Shown here one piece after another: positions 1 through 8,442 of a DNA stretch of 41,952 nt; position 1 is the stretch's first letter; every line of letters starts with the position of its first letter. Below the pieces are notes generated by a model. That model ran no database searches. It saw only the letters and a list, made by a program, of their open reading frames with translations, and had not been told where the DNA came from. Location of the stretch: contig JAUIFY010000014.1 in assembly GCA_030430245.1 (NCBI GenBank), positions 1-41,952 of the forward strand. The letters run 5' to 3'. The position numbers and the translations under genes were made by a program. The stretch comes from a bacterium. Lineage in GTDB: Bacteria > Desulfobacterota > Binatia > UBA12015.

Positions 1-510
1 GAGGGCTACATCAAGCAGATCCCGCGGGTGTCGCTGTTCACGTACCCGCTGCGGATGATCTTCGCGGCATTCGTGACGCTCGCGCTCGGGCTCGTCGCAG
101 CGGCGCTCGTCGCCCTCGCGTTCGGAGGCGACGTCACGGTGAGCTGGCTCTGCATCCTGCCCGGGCTCGTGGCGTGGTTTCTGTTTGGGTTCGCGGTGGC
201 CTGCGTTTCGGGGGTCTTCAACACGGCGGTGCGTGACTTCCAGTACATCCAGACCGTGGGCATTCAGGCGCTGTTCTACGCGACGCCCGTGATGTTTCCC
301 GCGGAGCTGCTCGTGAGCCATGGGCTCTCGTGGATGCTGACGTTCAACCCGCTCTACCATCTCATGGTGCTGGTGCGGGTGCCGATGTTGGTGAATCAGG
401 TGCCCGCGGCAAACCACTACGTTGCGGCCGGCGCCACCGTCGCGGTCGCCCTCGGTGCGGCCTACGTCGCGGTCAAGAGGGCTCGCCCGCGTTTGGTGTT
501 CTGGTTGTGA
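1..510 (+). CDS. ABC-2 type polysaccharide/O-antigen export permease (Wzm-like), 5' partial
   Basis: This is the C-terminal 169 residues of the membrane subunit of an ABC exporter that would move an undecaprenyl-linked glycan, or a related polysaccharide, across the inner membrane. The reading frame is open from base 1, so the start lies upstream of the window. The segment has about four hydrophobic helices, with a short amphipathic stretch (YIKQIPRVSLFTYPLR) before the first, as is usual in ABC-2 permeases of the O-antigen/teichoic acid type. The motif FYATPVMFP, followed by FNPLYHLMVLVRVP, is typical of the family's last periplasmic re-entry region. The stop codon overlaps the GTG start of the ATPase gene (GTGA), so the two subunits should be translationally coupled. 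The substrate cannot be told from this fragment. Confidence 0.88.
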   Translation, partial: EGYIKQIPRVSLFTYPLRMIFAAFVTLALGLVAAALVALAFGGDVTVSWLCILPGLVAWFLFGFAVACVSGVFNTAVRDFQYIQTVGIQALFYATPVMFPAELLVSHGLSWMLTFNPLYHLMVLVRVPMLVNQVPAANHYVAAGATVAVALGAAYVAVKRARPRLVFWL

Positions 511-1229
511 TCAAGCTCGAGAACATCTCGCTCACGTTTCCCGGTCAGGGAGCGCAGAGCTTGCGGGAGAAGCTCACCTCGGTCGTTCGACGATCGCGCC
601 GCGTTCCCGATCGTGGGTCGGTGACGGCCCTGCGGGGGCTCGACGTCGACATTCGCCACGGAGAGCGCGTGGGCGTGATCGGGCTGAACGGTGCCGGAAA
701 GACGACCCTGCTCAAAGTGATGTGCGGCATCTATCCCCCGACGAGCGGTCGGGTGACGGTCGAGGGAGACATCGCGTGCCTCTTCGAGATCGCCACGGGC
801 TTCGAGATGGAAGCCACGGGATGGGAGAACATCATCACACGCGGCTTGCTCATCGGGCTCACCCGGCGGGAGATTCGCGAGCGTACCCAGGAGATCGCGG
901 ACTTCACGGAGCTCGGAGACGCCCTCGACCGGCCGGTGAAGACGTATTCGGCCGGGATGTTCATCCGTCTCGCGTTCGCCGTTTCGACGTCGATGCTGCC
1001 CGACGTGTTGCTGCTCGACGAGGTCGTCGCCGCCGGCGACCAGCATTTCCAGGACAAGGCGACCCGGCGCCTTCAGCAGATGGTCGAGCACGCGTCGATC
1101 CTCGTGCTGGTGAGTCACTCGATGGACACGATCCTCGCGAACTGCCGAAGGGTCATCTGGATCGAGAAGGGCCGGGTGCGGATGGACGGGGAGGCCCGGG
1201 CGGTCGTCGAGGCGTATCAGGCCGACTGA
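507..1229 (+). CDS. ABC transporter ATP-binding protein for polysaccharide export (Wzt/KpsT/TagH-like)
   Basis: This 240-aa ATPase subunit powers the exporter whose permease precedes it. All nucleotide-binding elements are present: Walker A GLNGAGKTT at residues 59-67, the signature YSAGM at 147-151, Walker B VLLLDE at 167-172 and the H-loop histidine in LVSHS near 204. The signature (SAGM rather than SGGQ) and the following MFIRLAFA are typical of the polysaccharide-export subfamily. The protein stops right after the ABC fold, so it lacks the C-terminal carbohydrate-binding domain of long Wzt proteins that read the glycan end. It is therefore more like KpsT or the short Wzt forms. I chose the GTG at 507 because it overlaps the permease stop and sits one residue before the conserved IKLENIS start; the frame is open further upstream but without family similarity. 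Confidence 0.92.
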   Translation: MIKLENISLTFPGQGAQSLREKLTSVVRRSRRVPDRGSVTALRGLDVDIRHGERVGVIGLNGAGKTTLLKVMCGIYPPTSGRVTVEGDIACLFEIATGFEMEATGWENIITRGLLIGLTRREIRERTQEIADFTELGDALDRPVKTYSAGMFIRLAFAVSTSMLPDVLLLDEVVAAGDQHFQDKATRRLQQMVEHASILVLVSHSMDTILANCRRVIWIEKGRVRMDGEARAVVEAYQAD

Positions 1230-1242
1230 CGGACCGGGGCGG

Positions 1243-2424
1243 TCAGCCCGGCCCGAGTCGCCCGGTGAGGCGCCCCAAGGCACGCTCGGCAAACCGCAGC
1301 GGTCCGTACACGGCGAGGCGATCGAGCGCGTGCCAGAAGGAGCCGCTTCGAAGCCGGACCTGCTCGGGCCAGCATTCGGGGGCGCGGTGGGCGAGAAGCG
1401 CACCGAGGGTCGTCTTCCAATGGGGTACGAGCGCCCCGACCGCGAAGCGTGCTTCTACGTCGAGATACGCGGCGTGGCCGATGCGCTGTCGGAGAGCCGG
1501 TTCGGCGAGAAGACGATCGAGCGCCGCCTGCCACGCGGCCGGCTCGTTGGCGCAGAGGATCCCGGTCGCACCGTCGCGGACCACGTCGGCGTGCGGGGGG
1601 ACGTCGGAGTAGACGCCCGCGATGCCGAGCGAGCCGTATTCGAGGTACTTGTTCCAGTACTTGAAGCGCTGGAAGTCTCCGTCCGGCAGCGGCGCGAGGC
1701 CGATCGCGACCCGGAGGTCGAGGGCCCGTCGCCGCCAGGCCTCGAAGTCCGGCTCGAACCCGAATCTCCGCGCGCCGACGTCCGCTGCGACGACCGGCTC
1801 GGCGCCGCAGAAGACGAAGTCGACGTTTCGCCCGTGCTCGCGTTTCACCTGCCGCAGGACGTCGCCGAGGAGCTCGTCGATGTAGGATGCGTGGTCGACG
1901 CTTCCGAGGAATCCGATGCGTAGCGGTTGGTCGTGTGGCCGGGGGGCGGTCTCGCCCGCGAGCCGTGCCGGGCGCGGCTGCAGGATGCGTAGAGCCGGAC
2001 GTCCGTGTCGCCGGCGAAGCTCTTCACCGAGGCGATCGCTGCAGACCAACACGTCGTCGGCCTCTTCGACGATGAACGCGACGTTTCGGCGTACCTCGTC
2101 GGACGTGAAGAAGTAGCCGCTGCGCGCGGTCCCGGGAACACGCTCGAGATCGTCGTCGAGGTAGGTCGCGACTCGCTTCCCCAGGCGCCGGGACTCGATC
2201 AACAGCCGACGCTCGGCTGGAGACGCGCCGCGCACGAGAACGAGCGAGTCGGCCCAGGCCACGTCGCGTGTCGAAGGAGAGACGCTCGACCCGGTGCGGA
2301 GCTCGCAGAGCCCCGTCTTCTCCGCGAGCGCGCCGAAGACCGCGTGCACACCCAGGACCGCGGAGGGGATGGGGCCCTCGCACAGAGCGAGCACTCGGGC
2401 GGGTCTGTCCTGGGCTGGGGGCAT
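1243..2424 (-). CDS. glycosyltransferase, GT-B fold (family 1/4-like)
   Basis: This 393-aa protein looks like a cytosolic sugar transferase of the GT-B type. The C-terminal half carries the recognisable nucleotide-sugar domain: IGFLGSVDHASYIDELL starts it near residue 175, followed by FVFCGAEP. Then come YWNKYLEYGSLGIAGVYSDVPP and DGATGILCANEPAAW, the region where an E/G-rich donor-binding loop is expected. The N-terminal half has the weaker Rossmann signals LALCEG and VATYLDDDLE. The ATG at 2424 is preferred over an in-frame GTG 15 codons upstream, because it leaves a 50-base divergent spacer to the next gene. It converges on the ABC exporter genes with a 13-base gap. The location suggests a role in making the exported glycan, but donor and acceptor are unknown. 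Confidence 0.82.
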   Translation of the reverse strand: MPPAQDRPARVLALCEGPIPSAVLGVHAVFGALAEKTGLCELRTGSSVSPSTRDVAWADSLVLVRGASPAERRLLIESRRLGKRVATYLDDDLERVPGTARSGYFFTSDEVRRNVAFIVEEADDVLVCSDRLGEELRRRHGRPALRILQPRPARLAGETAPRPHDQPLRIGFLGSVDHASYIDELLGDVLRQVKREHGRNVDFVFCGAEPVVAADVGARRFGFEPDFEAWRRRALDLRVAIGLAPLPDGDFQRFKYWNKYLEYGSLGIAGVYSDVPPHADVVRDGATGILCANEPAAWQAALDRLLAEPALRQRIGHAAYLDVEARFAVGALVPHWKTTLGALLAHRAPECWPEQVRLRSGSFWHALDRLAVYGPLRFAERALGRLTGRLGPG

Positions 2425-2474
2425 GAGATCGCTCGGGCTTGCGAGGGGCCGCGCCTGGTCTCTACACAATCGCG

Positions 2475-3263
2475 GTGCCGAGACGCATCCTCTCCTGGAA
2501 CGTGAACGGAATCCGCGCGTGCGTGGACAAGGGTTTCCTCGACTGGCTCCGCCGGTCGAAGGGCGACGTGGTGGGCTTGCAGGAGATGCGAGTCGACGAG
2601 GCCAAGCTTCCCCCGGCCCTGCGTCGCTCGCGGCGGTTTCCCCACTTCGCTCTTTCCGAGGCCAGGTCGCGCAAGGGCTACAGCGGCGTGGGGTTGTTGT
2701 CTCGAGAGGCGCCGGCGGAGCTCCACACCGCGCTCGAGCGTCCGCGGTTCGATCGCGAGGGCCGATTCCAGCTCGCCCGCTTCGACGATCTCCTGGTCGC
2801 GAACGTCTACTTTCCCAATGGCAACGGCAAGGAGAGGGACAACAGCCGCGTGCCGTACAAGCTGTCCTTCACCCGGCGCGTGTTCGACGTCGTCGATCGG
2901 GCGCGCGCCGAAACGGGACTTCCCGCGGTCGTCATGGGCGACTTCAACACGGCGCCCGCCGAGATCGATCTCGCACGGCCGAAGGACAACAAGAAGACGA
3001 GCGGCTTCCTTCCCGAAGAGCGGAAGGCGCTCGCCGGTTGCCTCGCGCGGGGATACGTCGACACGTTTCGCGCACTCCATCCCGAGGAGGTGCGGTATTC
3101 GTGGTGGAGCAGTCGCTTCGGGGTTCGGGCGAAGAACATCGGCTGGCGCATCGATCTCATGGTGGTGTCGGAAGACCTGATGCCGAGAGTCAAGGATGCC
3201 TTCATCCTGACCCACGTCATGGGTTCCGATCACTGCCCGATCGGAATCGAGCTGGATTCGTAG
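2475..3263 (+). CDS. xthA: exodeoxyribonuclease III / AP endonuclease
   Basis: This 262-aa enzyme of the exonuclease-endonuclease-phosphatase superfamily would cut DNA 5' to abasic sites and trim 3' blocking groups in base excision repair. The catalytic blocks are all visible in order: SWNVNGIRA near the N-terminus, LQEMRVD with the metal-binding Glu, GYSGVGLLSR, NVYFPNGN, the active-site Asp/Asn in VMGDFNTAP, SWWS, RIDLMVVS and the C-terminal GSDHCPIG with the catalytic Asp-His. The length is normal for XthA. The start is taken as GTG 2475, giving MPRRILSWNVNG; the frame is open 12 codons further to a TTG, which would run into the divergent glycosyltransferase spacer. No good Shine-Dalgarno sequence is visible, so the start is the least certain part of the call. 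Confidence 0.93.
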   Translation: MPRRILSWNVNGIRACVDKGFLDWLRRSKGDVVGLQEMRVDEAKLPPALRRSRRFPHFALSEARSRKGYSGVGLLSREAPAELHTALERPRFDREGRFQLARFDDLLVANVYFPNGNGKERDNSRVPYKLSFTRRVFDVVDRARAETGLPAVVMGDFNTAPAEIDLARPKDNKKTSGFLPEERKALAGCLARGYVDTFRALHPEEVRYSWWSSRFGVRAKNIGWRIDLMVVSEDLMPRVKDAFILTHVMGSDHCPIGIELDS

Positions 3264-3366
3264 ACGAGCGCTCGATGCGATAGACGTGGTCGCAGTGGGA
3301 TCGGCTCGTCCGCGCGGCGTCGGCCCGTGGGTCACGGTTCGGGACGAGCGACCGATAAGGGCTGCA

Positions 3367-5250
3367 ATGAAGGCGGCGAGCATCAGCTACCGGGTGGCGG
3401 ACTTCCTCCGTCGCCACCCGCCCTTCGAGTGGATGGAGGAGCAGGAGCTCGTCGCGCTCGCGGAGACCGGGCGGGTGCGTTTCCACGAAGCGCTCGAGGT
3501 TCTCCACGACGCGGGTGAGGAGCGACAGTCCTGGTTCGCGGTGATCCAGCAGGGCACCGTCGAGATTCTCGACGGCGAGATGCTTCGCGATCTGCTGGGA
3601 CCGGGCGACATCGTCGGCATCGGTTCGAGCGAGCGTCATCGCTACTGCGCCCGGACGGCTTCCGACGTCCTCGTCTACGTATTCCCCCAGGAAGCCCTGA
3701 AGCCTCTCCTCGAACGCCACCCGCGCGCACAGCGCTACCTCGAAGCGGTCTTCTCGCTCGCGAGCGGCGACCGACGGGTGGGCCCCGGGTCGCTCGGGCC
3801 GTCGGCCCTGTGGCTCGATGAGCCGCTTCCGGCCGACGCGGCCAACTGCTCGGCGTCGACGTGCCGGCCGGACGAATCGATCCGTGACGTCGCGGCGCGA
3901 ATGACCCGTGAGGGCCTGTCGGCCGTCGCGGTCCTCGCGGCCGGGGGGGGCGTGCTCGGCATCGTCCGCGACGCCGACTTCCGTGCCCGCGTCGCGGCGG
4001 GAGAGATCGCCACAGACGCCCGTATCGGTGAGCTGGTGTCGGACGGCGACACCGACGACCTCACGGCCGCTGCCGGGCAGTCGCTCGGGGAGTACTGGCG
4101 TCGCATGCTCCGGACGGGCGCGGCGGCGCTGCCCATCTCCGATGCGCCGGCCGATGGAGCGCCGTCGGTCGTCGGAGTCCTGACCGAGAACGACCTCGCG
4201 GTGCGTCTCGGGCAGGACCCGCTCGTGCCGACGCTCCGCATCGCGCGGGCGCGCAGCGTGGAGCAGATTCGCTCCTTTCGTGCGGCGGCCGAGTCGGCGA
4301 TCGAGCGGCTACTGCAGGATCGGGGGGCGGCCCCCTGGGTCATCGAGGCGGCGGGAGCCCTCGACGCGGCCACGTGCCGGCGCCTCGTCGCGCGGGCCGA
4401 ATCCAAGCTGGGCGATGCCGAAGGTGTGACCCGGCGGTGCTGGGTGATGCTCGGTGCGGCGGGGCGCCGCGAGCGCTTCGGGGCGATGCCCCTCGGCCTG
4501 GGCTTGATCTGGACGGGGCCGAAGGAGGAGGAGGTCCGGATGAGTCGGCTCGCCGACCGCGTCGGCGCCGACCTCTCGGAGGTCGGCATCGAGCTCGCGA
4601 GCCACATGCTCCCTTCGGCCGGTGGTGTTCCGACGCACGGTCGGCTCGAGCAGTGGATCGACGCGTACGAGGGGTGGGTACACGACCCGATCGGTACGGG
4701 GATGTACGGATCCCTCGCCTTCTTCGACGTTCTCCGGGTTGCCGGGGATCCGCAGCTCGAGGCCGAGCTTCTGCGACGGGTCCGGAGAGCGGTCGAGACC
4801 GACGACACCTTCCTGCCCCTTCTCGCGAACGATTCGATGGCCCACCTGCCGCCCCTTACGTTCTTCCGGGGGCAGGTGGTCGACAACTCGGGGGAGCTCA
4901 CGGAGCTGCTCCATCTGGAGAACTGCGCCGTGCGCCCGCTCACGGACGTGGCCCGTGTCTTCGCGCTGCACGAGGGCAGCGCCCTCGATTGCGATTCCGC
5001 GAGCCGTCTGCGGTTCGCCGCCAAGAGGTTCCCGGCGCACGAAGAGCTCTTCCTGCGCGCCGCGGACGCGGTCGAGCTCGCGCTGCTCCAGCGCGCGCGC
5101 GTCGCCTACGCGAGCCCCGAGGATCGGCCGGAGATCCGGCCGGAGAGCCTGCTCAAGGTCGACCGCGAGCTCCTGAAATCCTGCTTCCGGACGATCCTGG
5201 CCCTCCTCGAGCACACCGCTCGTCACTTCGGGTTCCCGACGCGGCGATGA
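3367..5250 (+). CDS. cNMP-binding/CBS/DUF294 protein with degenerate nucleotidyltransferase motif
   Basis: This 627-aa cytosolic protein has the architecture of the DUF294 family. Residues about 15-120 form a cyclic-nucleotide-binding-like beta roll (GEERQSWFAVIQQGTVEIL, then LLGPGDIVGIG). About 160-290 form a pair of CBS modules (IRDVAARMTREGLSAVAV and a second copy ending VVGVLTENDLAVRLG). About 310-470 form the GlnD-like nucleotidyltransferase domain, and the rest is the helical DUF294 C-terminal domain. In the family the motif reads GSxGRxE followed by a metal-binding DQD. Here it reads GAAGRRE at 363-369, and the DQD positions are occupied by PLG (375-377), so both aspartates are gone and the domain is probably inactive. 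The ATG at 3367 begins the conserved part; upstream codons look non-coding. The gene is coupled by an ATGA overlap to a DEDDh exonuclease. Confidence 0.85.
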   Translation: MKAASISYRVADFLRRHPPFEWMEEQELVALAETGRVRFHEALEVLHDAGEERQSWFAVIQQGTVEILDGEMLRDLLGPGDIVGIGSSERHRYCARTASDVLVYVFPQEALKPLLERHPRAQRYLEAVFSLASGDRRVGPGSLGPSALWLDEPLPADAANCSASTCRPDESIRDVAARMTREGLSAVAVLAAGGGVLGIVRDADFRARVAAGEIATDARIGELVSDGDTDDLTAAAGQSLGEYWRRMLRTGAAALPISDAPADGAPSVVGVLTENDLAVRLGQDPLVPTLRIARARSVEQIRSFRAAAESAIERLLQDRGAAPWVIEAAGALDAATCRRLVARAESKLGDAEGVTRRCWVMLGAAGRRERFGAMPLGLGLIWTGPKEEEVRMSRLADRVGADLSEVGIELASHMLPSAGGVPTHGRLEQWIDAYEGWVHDPIGTGMYGSLAFFDVLRVAGDPQLEAELLRRVRRAVETDDTFLPLLANDSMAHLPPLTFFRGQVVDNSGELTELLHLENCAVRPLTDVARVFALHEGSALDCDSASRLRFAAKRFPAHEELFLRAADAVELALLQRARVAYASPEDRPEIRPESLLKVDRELLKSCFRTILALLEHTARHFGFPTRR

Positions 5251-5906
5251 GCGTGCCGGCCGAGATCGGGCGTTATCGGGCGGCGTTCGCCGAGACCTGG
5301 AACGACGCGACGCCGTGGGACGAGATCCGCTTCGTGGTGCTCGACTGCGAGACGACGGGCCTCGATCCTCGAACGGACCGGCTGATCACGATCGGCGCCA
5401 TCGTCGTCCGGAACGGAGAGATCGTTCTCGACGACTCGTTCGAGACGCTTCTCAAGATCGATTACAACTTGTCCGCGGTCACCGTGCACGGGATCACGCG
5501 CGACCAAGCGCGGGAGGGCGAGGACGAACCGGACGCGCTGCGCGCGTTTCTGGACTACCTCGGCGACGGCGTCATCGTGGGCCACCACATCGGCCACGAC
5601 ATCGCGACACTCGACGTCGCGCTGGAACGGCACTTCGGCATCTCGCTTCGGAATCGGTGGATCGACACGATGGACCTCACCCTTCATCTGGAGAAGGCCG
5701 GCGCGTTCGGTGAGGAGGAACCTCTCACGAGCTTCTCGCTCGATGCGCTCTGTCGTCTCTTCGAGGTCACGCCCCACGATCGCCACACGGCTCCCGGCGA
5801 TGCCCTCCTGACGGCGCTCGTCTTCCTCAAGCTCTTGCGCCTGGCGAAGCGCCACGGTCGCACCGACCTCGCCGGGCTCTCGGAACGGTTCACCCCACCC
5901 GGGTAG
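5247..5906 (+). CDS. 3'-5' exonuclease, DnaQ-like DEDDh family
   Basis: This 219-aa protein carries the three exonuclease motifs of the epsilon subunit/DEDDh family. Exo I is VVLDCETTGLD around residue 30, with the paired Asp and Glu. Exo II is VGHHIGHDIATLD near 115, with the Asp. Exo IIIepsilon is HTAPGDALLTA near 180, with the His and Asp. It should remove 3' nucleotides from DNA or RNA using two metal ions. It is much shorter than a polymerase-associated PolC and has no clear clamp-binding extension, so it need not be the replicative proofreader. The start ATG overlaps the stop of the DUF294 gene (ATGA). In many proteobacteria a DUF294 gene sits beside such an exonuclease, which supports a shared but poorly defined function. 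Confidence 0.88.
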   Translation: MSVPAEIGRYRAAFAETWNDATPWDEIRFVVLDCETTGLDPRTDRLITIGAIVVRNGEIVLDDSFETLLKIDYNLSAVTVHGITRDQAREGEDEPDALRAFLDYLGDGVIVGHHIGHDIATLDVALERHFGISLRNRWIDTMDLTLHLEKAGAFGEEEPLTSFSLDALCRLFEVTPHDRHTAPGDALLTALVFLKLLRLAKRHGRTDLAGLSERFTPPG

Positions 5907-5984
5907 GGTGGCTTGCCGCAGGTCCGAGGGCCGGCCCGGTGTGAGGGAAGGCGGCTTCCACTCGGTCTGAGCGGGCGCGGAGCC

Positions 5985-7208
5985 TCAGACGACGCCGTCC
6001 CCGGCCAGCGCGGCGACGTCGGTGGCGTCCAGTCCAAGGAGCTCTTCCAGCACTTCGAGGTTGTGCTCCCCGAGCTTCGGTGCCGGCCGGGGCGGGGGCG
6101 CATCGGCGCGGTGGGGAGACGACGGGTCGCGGAGCTGGATCGGGCTTCCGAGGGTCCGGACCGTCCCGCGCAGGTCGACGTCGACGGGGCGCAGCAGCCC
6201 CTGCGAGACGTTGTACGGATCGTCGACCGCTTCGGCGAGCGTCCGGACCGGAGCACACGGGATGCCGGCCGCTTCGAGCTCTCGCACGATGTCGTCGCGT
6301 CTGCGTCCGCGCGTCCACCGGGCGACCCGCTCGTCGATCCACGCCCTCCGTTCACCACGTGCGGGGCCGGTTCGCAGGGAGGGGCTGGCGAGCTCGCGGT
6401 CGCCGCAAACCTCGCAGAATTTCGCGTACTGCGCGTTGGTCGGGCACATGAGCGTGACCCATCCGTCGGTCGCGGGGTACGCACCGTACGGTGGCGATCC
6501 CGGCACCGAGTGCTGATTGCCGACGCGCCCCGGGTCGACTCCCGTCTCGAGGTAGGGCGAAGCGTACGACATGAGCGACGGGAACATGGCGTCGAGCATC
6601 GCGACTTCCACCCGCTGCCCCCGCCCCGTCCGATCGCGCTCGCGAAGTGCGAGCAGGATCGCACCGAACAGGTGGGCCGACCCCAGCATGTCCGCGAACG
6701 TCGCGCCGGCCTTGACCGGAGGGTGCTCCGGAAACCCGGTGATCTCCATGTGGCCGGAGATCGCCTGTACGGTGAGGTCCAGCGCGGGGAGTCCTTCGTA
6801 CTCGCTCCCGGTCCGGTATCCCCGGCCGGAAGCCAGAATGACGCGCGGGTTCCGCGCGGACAGCACCTCCCAGGTGAGACGGAGCTTCTTCGCGACGTCC
6901 TCGCGGAAGTTCTCGACCACCAGATCGGCCTCGTCGACGAGCCGGAGAAAGATCTCGTGCCCCCGGTCCTTCCGAAGGTCGAGCGTGATGCCGCGTTTGT
7001 CCGCGTTCAGCATCAGGAACGAGTAGCTGCCGCCGGGAGCCGAGGTCGCGTGGCGGCGGAGGATCTCGCCCCCGGGCGGCTCGATCTTGATTACGTCGGC
7101 ACCCTGCGCGGCGAGGAGTAGACCGCAGTACGGGCCGTTGTAGACCTGCCCCAGCTCCAGGACCCGGATGCCCTCGAGGGGCCCGCGACTCACCGTGCTT
7201 CCCCGCAC
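5985..7208 (-). CDS. CaiB/BaiF family (family III) CoA-transferase
   Basis: This 407-aa protein matches the formyl-CoA transferase/CaiB family, which moves CoA between carboxylic acids through an aspartyl-CoA intermediate. The N-terminal Rossmann part shows LEGIRVLELGQVYNGPYCG, then GADVIKIEPPGG and the conserved NADKRGITLDLR near residue 70. The catalytic aspartate should be D173 in KAGATFADMLGSAHL. The C-terminal linker region LEAAGIPCAPVRTLAEAVDDP is also family-typical. Length is normal. The GTG start at 7208 gives a short leader; an in-frame GTG five codons later is possible. The membrane-protein gene upstream on the same strand ends 3 bases before it, so the two are probably cotranscribed. 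Substrates in this family (carnitine, bile acids, oxalate, succinyl esters) cannot be assigned from sequence alone. Confidence 0.9.
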   Translation of the reverse strand: MRGSTVSRGPLEGIRVLELGQVYNGPYCGLLLAAQGADVIKIEPPGGEILRRHATSAPGGSYSFLMLNADKRGITLDLRKDRGHEIFLRLVDEADLVVENFREDVAKKLRLTWEVLSARNPRVILASGRGYRTGSEYEGLPALDLTVQAISGHMEITGFPEHPPVKAGATFADMLGSAHLFGAILLALRERDRTGRGQRVEVAMLDAMFPSLMSYASPYLETGVDPGRVGNQHSVPGSPPYGAYPATDGWVTLMCPTNAQYAKFCEVCGDRELASPSLRTGPARGERRAWIDERVARWTRGRRRDDIVRELEAAGIPCAPVRTLAEAVDDPYNVSQGLLRPVDVDLRGTVRTLGSPIQLRDPSSPHRADAPPPRPAPKLGEHNLEVLEELLGLDATDVAALAGDGVV

Positions 7209-7211
7209 GCG

Positions 7212-8006
7212 TCAGCCCCGCGCACGCGATGCGAACACACGCTGGCGGCGACCGGATTCGTAGAGCGCCTTGAAGAGGAAGCCGCGAAACAACATCGCCC
7301 ACACGATGAGGACACTGGCGAGAGCCGTCGCGGCGAGCGTGAGCGCGACGCCGCTCAGGGGGAGCCAGCCCGCGACGACGCTGATCACGAGGTCGAGTCC
7401 GTTCTGAACGCCGAGTCTCGCCATGACCAGGAAGCCGATCTGCGGGTCGATCAGGAAGAAGGGAACCAGCATGAGGGCGAGCGGCACGAGCCACTCGACC
7501 AGATTGTCGCGGGTGAACTGCACCGCGTCCTCGAGGAGCGCCATCCCGTCGTTGCGGCCCTGGTAGATCAGCTCGGGAATCGGGTTGAAGACCACGAAGA
7601 TCCCGGTGTTCACCGCGATCATCACCCAGAGGAGGTCGGGGTTCGTCGAGACGATCATCCCGAGGAGGAGCTTCACGATCCAGAACATGAAGAAGACGGT
7701 GATGATCCGTCCGAAGAAACGCCCGAACGTCTGGCTGATCTCGTCGAAGCGAACCCGACCGTGGCAGATCGCCTCGCCGATGACCGCGAGAAACGACGAA
7801 GCGCACGCTGCGACGGCGAGGAACACGAGGAAGCCCCCCGCGAATCCCAGGTTCATCGCGAGTCCGGCGACCAGCTGCAGCACCAGCGTGTACGCGGGCA
7901 CGAGTCCGACGATCCAGACGTGGCGACCGAGGGCCGCGAGGCTCTGGCGCAGCGAGTCGACGTAGATCGCGAGCGTCGCACGGACGAGGGCGTCGAAGTC
8001 GCTCAT
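7212..8006 (-). CDS. polytopic membrane protein of unknown function
   Basis: This 264-aa protein has five or six strongly hydrophobic helices. Examples are VWIVGLVPAYTLVLQLVAGL near residue 35, FAGGFLVFLAVAACASSFLAV near 60, IITVFFMFWIVKLLLGMIV near 105 and, at the C-terminus, VALTLAATALASVLIVWAML. The loop FNPIPELIYQGRNDGMALLEDAVQF and the basic C-terminal tail are cytoplasmic by charge. I do not recognise a transporter or enzyme motif. The ATG at 8006 is chosen over an upstream in-frame start because the added residues are arginine-rich and look untranslated. It ends three bases before the start of the CoA-transferase gene and is likely in one transcript with it. The family is unknown; a structural role in the membrane is as good a guess as any. 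Confidence 0.7.
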   Translation of the reverse strand: MSDFDALVRATLAIYVDSLRQSLAALGRHVWIVGLVPAYTLVLQLVAGLAMNLGFAGGFLVFLAVAACASSFLAVIGEAICHGRVRFDEISQTFGRFFGRIITVFFMFWIVKLLLGMIVSTNPDLLWVMIAVNTGIFVVFNPIPELIYQGRNDGMALLEDAVQFTRDNLVEWLVPLALMLVPFFLIDPQIGFLVMARLGVQNGLDLVISVVAGWLPLSGVALTLAATALASVLIVWAMLFRGFLFKALYESGRRQRVFASRARG

Positions 8007-8134
8007 GCGTGCCGACGCCGATCGCCGGGCGCCCGAAGGGCCGGGCACGGTGAGGAGGCCATGGGGGAGGATCGTCGCGTTTTTCGCCGGTCTTCGCCAG
8101 TGCTCCCGCGTCCGAGAGACGCTACCGTCCGCTC

Positions 8135-8422
8135 ATGGACTGGTCGCAGATTCCGGAGAGTGAGAACCTGGTCGAGATGGCGGTCGTCGTCGGTGAGGCC
8201 GAATTCGTGCTCGAGTTCACCGAGGCAGCGCGAGGATGGTTCCGGATGAGCGTCTTCGAGGATCTGCGCGCGATCGATCGCGACGCGCGCTACTTCGCTC
8301 GGGCGACCGAGCGCGAGGACGGGACGATTCGCGCTCTGGCGAACGGCGCGAGTCCGGAGGACGCGGCGACGCTCTGCATTCGCGAAGCCGGAGTCTCGCT
8401 GCGTCGCGCGCGGGGCCGCTGA
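8135..8422 (+). CDS. small hypothetical protein, 95 aa
   Basis: This is a short soluble orphan lying between two minus-strand genes. It is acidic in the first half (WSQIPESENLVEMAVVV, then FVLEFTEAARGW) and arginine-rich at the end. There is no signal peptide, membrane segment or metal-binding cluster. The ATG at 8135 is preceded by a spacer of about 130 bases from the divergent membrane-protein gene, enough for its own promoter, though I cannot identify one. Its stop is followed directly by the GC-rich hairpin at 8424-8442. The composition (regular mix of hydrophobic and charged residues, GC-rich third positions) supports real coding, but I recognise no family. Confidence 0.55.
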   Translation: MDWSQIPESENLVEMAVVVGEAEFVLEFTEAARGWFRMSVFEDLRAIDRDARYFARATEREDGTIRALANGASPEDAATLCIREAGVSLRRARGR

Positions 8423-8423
8423 C

Positions 8424-8442
8424 CGCGGCGCGTCGCGCCGCG
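8424..8442 (+). terminator. hairpin between two convergent genes
   Basis: The arms CGCGGCG (8424-8430) and CGCCGCG (8436-8442) can pair with the five-base loop CGTCG, or pair one base further with a three-base loop. The element fills the gap between the stop of the 95-aa gene and the stop of the convergent esterase gene almost exactly. On the plus strand it is followed by TTATT, which is a weak U-tract; on the minus strand there is none. It could terminate the plus-strand transcript or only protect 3' ends. Confidence 0.4.

Noticed and set aside
6352..7806. 484-aa minus-strand frame across the CoA-transferase and membrane-protein genes
   Set aside because: It spans two real genes in a shifted phase and shows no conserved motif.
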